From Myxococcales bacterium (GTDB lineage: Bacteria > Myxococcota_A > Bradymonadia > Bradymonadales > Bradymonadaceae): 7,423 bases of DNA. The stretch covers positions 1-7,423 of the forward strand of contig SKNI01000191.1 of assembly GCA_007120615.1 (NCBI GenBank). Direction: 5' to 3'. The notes below the pieces were generated by a model that saw only the letters and a program-made list of their open reading frames with translations, was not told the DNA's origin and made no database searches. This document shows positions 6,072 to 7,423 of this stretch, piece by piece (the stretch's first letter is position 1; the number at the start of each line of letters is the position of its first letter). The position numbers and the translations under genes were made by a program.

Positions 6072-6584
6072 TCAGTCGTTCTCGTCCTCGAGAGATTGCC
6101 CAATATTCTGCTGAATCTGGAGGGTTTCCCGTAGCATGGGAACTCGCGCGCGGTCTTTGGGCCGTTCCGATCCCTCTTTGAGTTCGACATACTTCGCCAG
6201 GGAAAGCACGCGCAGTGACTGTCCGTCGAACGCGACGTCTATGGAGTCGGCGAGGAGTTGCTCGTAGGTCAGGCCCTCTTCGATTGCGCCGAGCAAGTCC
6301 AGTGGACCAAAATTTGTCGTCAGGAGTTGATGTCCCGCACTGGCGAGGTGCCCTTTGGTGGGTTCGAGTCTTTTTCCGGAATGTCCGCGAAAGTAGGCGT
6401 CGAATTTGGCGAGGGCATCGAGGAGGGCGTCGATATTCTTATCCGTGCGCTGGTGGACAATATCGACGTCGACAGTCATCACCGGCGCGCCCTGGAGCAC
6501 AGCTGATAAGGCCCCGACGAGTATGAAGTTGACGTCGTGGTCGAGAAGGGTTCGCAGAATCTGGCGAAAATCAGTCTGAATCAA
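6072..6584 (-). CDS. Nucleotidyltransferase-fold protein (module B)
   Basis: A 170-residue protein of the minimal nucleotidyltransferase superfamily, from a different subfamily than the one in module A. FILVGALSAVLQGAPVMTVD (residues 20-39) followed by VDIVHQRT matches the family pattern LVGG-x-AAVLHGAP-x-T-x-D-x-DIVH. D39 and D41 are the metal-binding pair, and FGPLDLLGAI offers D96 as third acid. The usual second Gly of the GG/GS loop is Ala25 here and the common HG is QG, modest deviations in the nucleotide-binding loop. The C-terminal LSLAKYVELKEGSERPKDRAR corresponds to the LKE/RPKD element of the family. The start is TTG at 6584, supported by AAGGAG (6594-6589) 4 nt upstream, and overlaps the preceding gene by 14 nt. 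Known relatives are mostly uncharacterised; toxin or modification enzyme is inference. Confidence 0.9.
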   Translation of the reverse strand: MIQTDFRQILRTLLDHDVNFILVGALSAVLQGAPVMTVDVDIVHQRTDKNIDALLDALAKFDAYFRGHSGKRLEPTKGHLASAGHQLLTTNFGPLDLLGAIEEGLTYEQLLADSIDVAFDGQSLRVLSLAKYVELKEGSERPKDRARVPMLRETLQIQQNIGQSLEDEND

Positions 6585-6777
6585 TTTGCTCCTTCATCTC
6601 CTGGATCGCGTTGACCTGTTGCTGAATGACCAGCAGACGCTCCATAGGAGATAGCGAGAGCATCCAGCGAATGAGGCTGCGGTCGACGCCCGAGCTGGCG
6701 TACTCCTGCGACGGAGTGGTGGCCGGCTTCGGTGAGGGCGCCGTGCTCTGATCACATGATTTGGCCATAGATATCAT
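6571..6777 (-). CDS. Small partner protein of module B nucleotidyltransferase
   Basis: A 68-residue protein with a low-complexity Ser/Pro/Thr N-terminus (residues 8-28) and a helical C-terminal half. The core GVDRSLIRWMLSLSPMERLL (residues 30-49) is a strong match to my memory of the short proteins encoded just before this nucleotidyltransferase subfamily. It is followed by IQQQVNAIQEMKEQIDSD, an amphipathic helix. The 14-nt overlap with the next gene, whose ribosome site is inside this ORF, implies coupled translation and probably a physical complex. The start may be ATG 6777 or ATG 6768 (residue 4); neither has a good ribosome site. Function unknown; the LS-x-SP-x-ERL core parallels the small protein of module A. 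Confidence 0.82.
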   Translation of the reverse strand: MISMAKSCDQSTAPSPKPATTPSQEYASSGVDRSLIRWMLSLSPMERLLVIQQQVNAIQEMKEQIDSD

Positions 6778-6829
6778 CCGTTTGCTGGAGCACCCATATA
6801 TCGTAGGCGGCGGACGGTGTTTGGTCCAC
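6752..6829 (-). CDS. Possible 25-codon upstream ORF leading into module B
   Basis: GTG 6829 to TGA 6752 encodes 25 residues including YDIWVLQQTDDIYGQIM. It is preceded by AAGGAG at 6845-6840 with a 10-nt spacer, the best ribosome site in the area, whereas the partner gene that starts inside this ORF has none. Its last 26 nt overlap the first codons of the partner gene in another frame. It could be a leader peptide providing translational coupling, or the remnant of an older N-terminus displaced by a frameshift, or chance. Confidence 0.3.
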   Translation of the reverse strand: MDQTPSAAYDIWVLQQTDDIYGQIM

Positions 6830-6870
6830 CTTTGTTTAGCTCCTTACCGTTCAAATAGCCCGGTCCAAGT

Positions 6871-7423
6871 TCATGCCGTCAGACGCCCGATCTTCTCTAA
6901 GTACTCCTTCGCCAGGTGGTAATTGTCGTGATCGTCGGGGTGAAAGGAGGGACGCAGATAGTCCAAGGCCCGGGGCACCAGGTGCGCCAGGGTGGAGGAA
7001 AGTTCTGAGAGGGCGCTCCGCAAGGAGTTCCGACGCTTCTCTTCGGGTTCTTGTTCGAGCATATGGCGGATTCCGGCGCCCCAGAAAAAGAAGAGGAGCG
7101 ACGAGCCGATGACAAAGCCGGCGACGCGGTGACGATAGCGGGGGTCGACTTCCTGAAGGACGTCGAAGGTGACCGATTTATGCTCAATCTCCTCGCAGGC
7201 GTGCCACAGAAGGAGGTCGCGCATCAAAGGGTGGCAGTCGTCGAGGGCGTCGGAGGTCAGGACGAATTCGCCGAGGATGGCCGTATAGTGCTCCAGGGCA
7301 GCCGTGGTGGACAGGCGGTCGACCGGGTCGACGCGGGGCTCGATGACCTTGTAGGCCAGCCGTTCATACCAGCTCAAAAAGGATTGCACGTCGTAGCCCT
7401 GCTCCTCGATGGCCTCAAACGCG
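6871..7423 (-). CDS. Predicted metal-dependent hydrolase, PF10118/COG3687-like, N-terminus outside window
   Basis: The frame is open to the right edge, giving 184 visible codons (plus one base) to the TGA at 6871; the GTG at 7389 is internal, since upstream codons (AFEAIEEQGYDV) continue the domain. Family members are usually about 250-290 residues, so roughly a third is missing. Diagnostic pieces are ALEHYTAILGEF and LLWHACEEIEHKSVTFDV, which supply the His/Glu residues presumed to bind metal in this ferritin-like helical fold. A hydrophobic segment follows (FVIGSSLLFFFWGAG), then the typical C-terminal YLRPSFHPDDHDN. The family has a predicted hydrolase activity only and is probably membrane-associated. 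No clear terminator follows; module B begins about 90 nt downstream. Confidence 0.88.
   Translation of the reverse strand, partial: AFEAIEEQGYDVQSFLSWYERLAYKVIEPRVDPVDRLSTTAALEHYTAILGEFVLTSDALDDCHPLMRDLLLWHACEEIEHKSVTFDVLQEVDPRYRHRVAGFVIGSSLLFFFWGAGIRHMLEQEPEEKRRNSLRSALSELSSTLAHLVPRALDYLRPSFHPDDHDNYHLAKEYLEKIGRLTA

Noticed and set aside
1..7423. tRNA or rRNA genes, integrase or transposase genes
   Set aside because: None seen on either strand by eye; no cloverleaf, rRNA-like stretch or transposase motif was recognised.

Overview
All convincing genes in this 7.4 kb window lie on the minus strand, so transcription runs from high to low coordinates. The DNA looks bacterial and moderately GC-rich. 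A lipobox lipoprotein points to a Gram-negative-type envelope. The mix of acidic lipoprotein, long helical-repeat protein and many orphan small genes resembles large-genome Myxococcota/Bradymonadia-like bacteria. That placement is only an impression; no marker gene fixes the taxonomy.

Layout in transcription order. (1) Right edge to 6871: the C-terminal part of a PF10118-type predicted metal-dependent hydrolase whose start lies outside the window. (2) 6829-6072: two-gene module B, a 68-residue partner protein overlapping by 14 nt a 170-residue nucleotidyltransferase-fold protein. A possible 25-codon upstream ORF precedes it. (3) 6071-5780: a gap with only a doubtful ORF. (4) 5779-4949: an alpha/beta hydrolase of the haloalkane dehalogenase/epoxide hydrolase branch. 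(5) 4872-3916: a lipoprotein made of two tandem copies of an unrecognised domain of about 110 residues. (6) 3915-3476: a 440-bp gene-free stretch rich in structure. It holds a 139-nt foldback with a perfect 29-bp core stem, smaller hairpins, a strong intrinsic terminator, and a promoter placed so that the next gene would be leaderless. (7) 3475-2845: two-gene module A, a 71-residue partner overlapping by 53 nt a 155-residue AbiEii-like nucleotidyltransferase-fold protein. (8) 2744 to the left edge: at least 914 codons of a large HEAT-like helical-repeat protein, C-terminally cut by the window edge.

The most interesting theme is that two separate small-ORF plus nucleotidyltransferase modules sit 2.6 kb apart. 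Their nucleotidyltransferases belong to different subfamilies, yet both small partners carry the same short core, LS-hydrophobic-[ST]-P-x-x-R-hydrophobic. This looks like a repeated two-component design, possibly toxin-antitoxin-like or a nucleotide-transfer modification pair, but the sequence alone does not prove its function. The second point of interest is the foldback and terminator block immediately upstream of module A, which could be a non-autonomous mobile repeat or a structured RNA.
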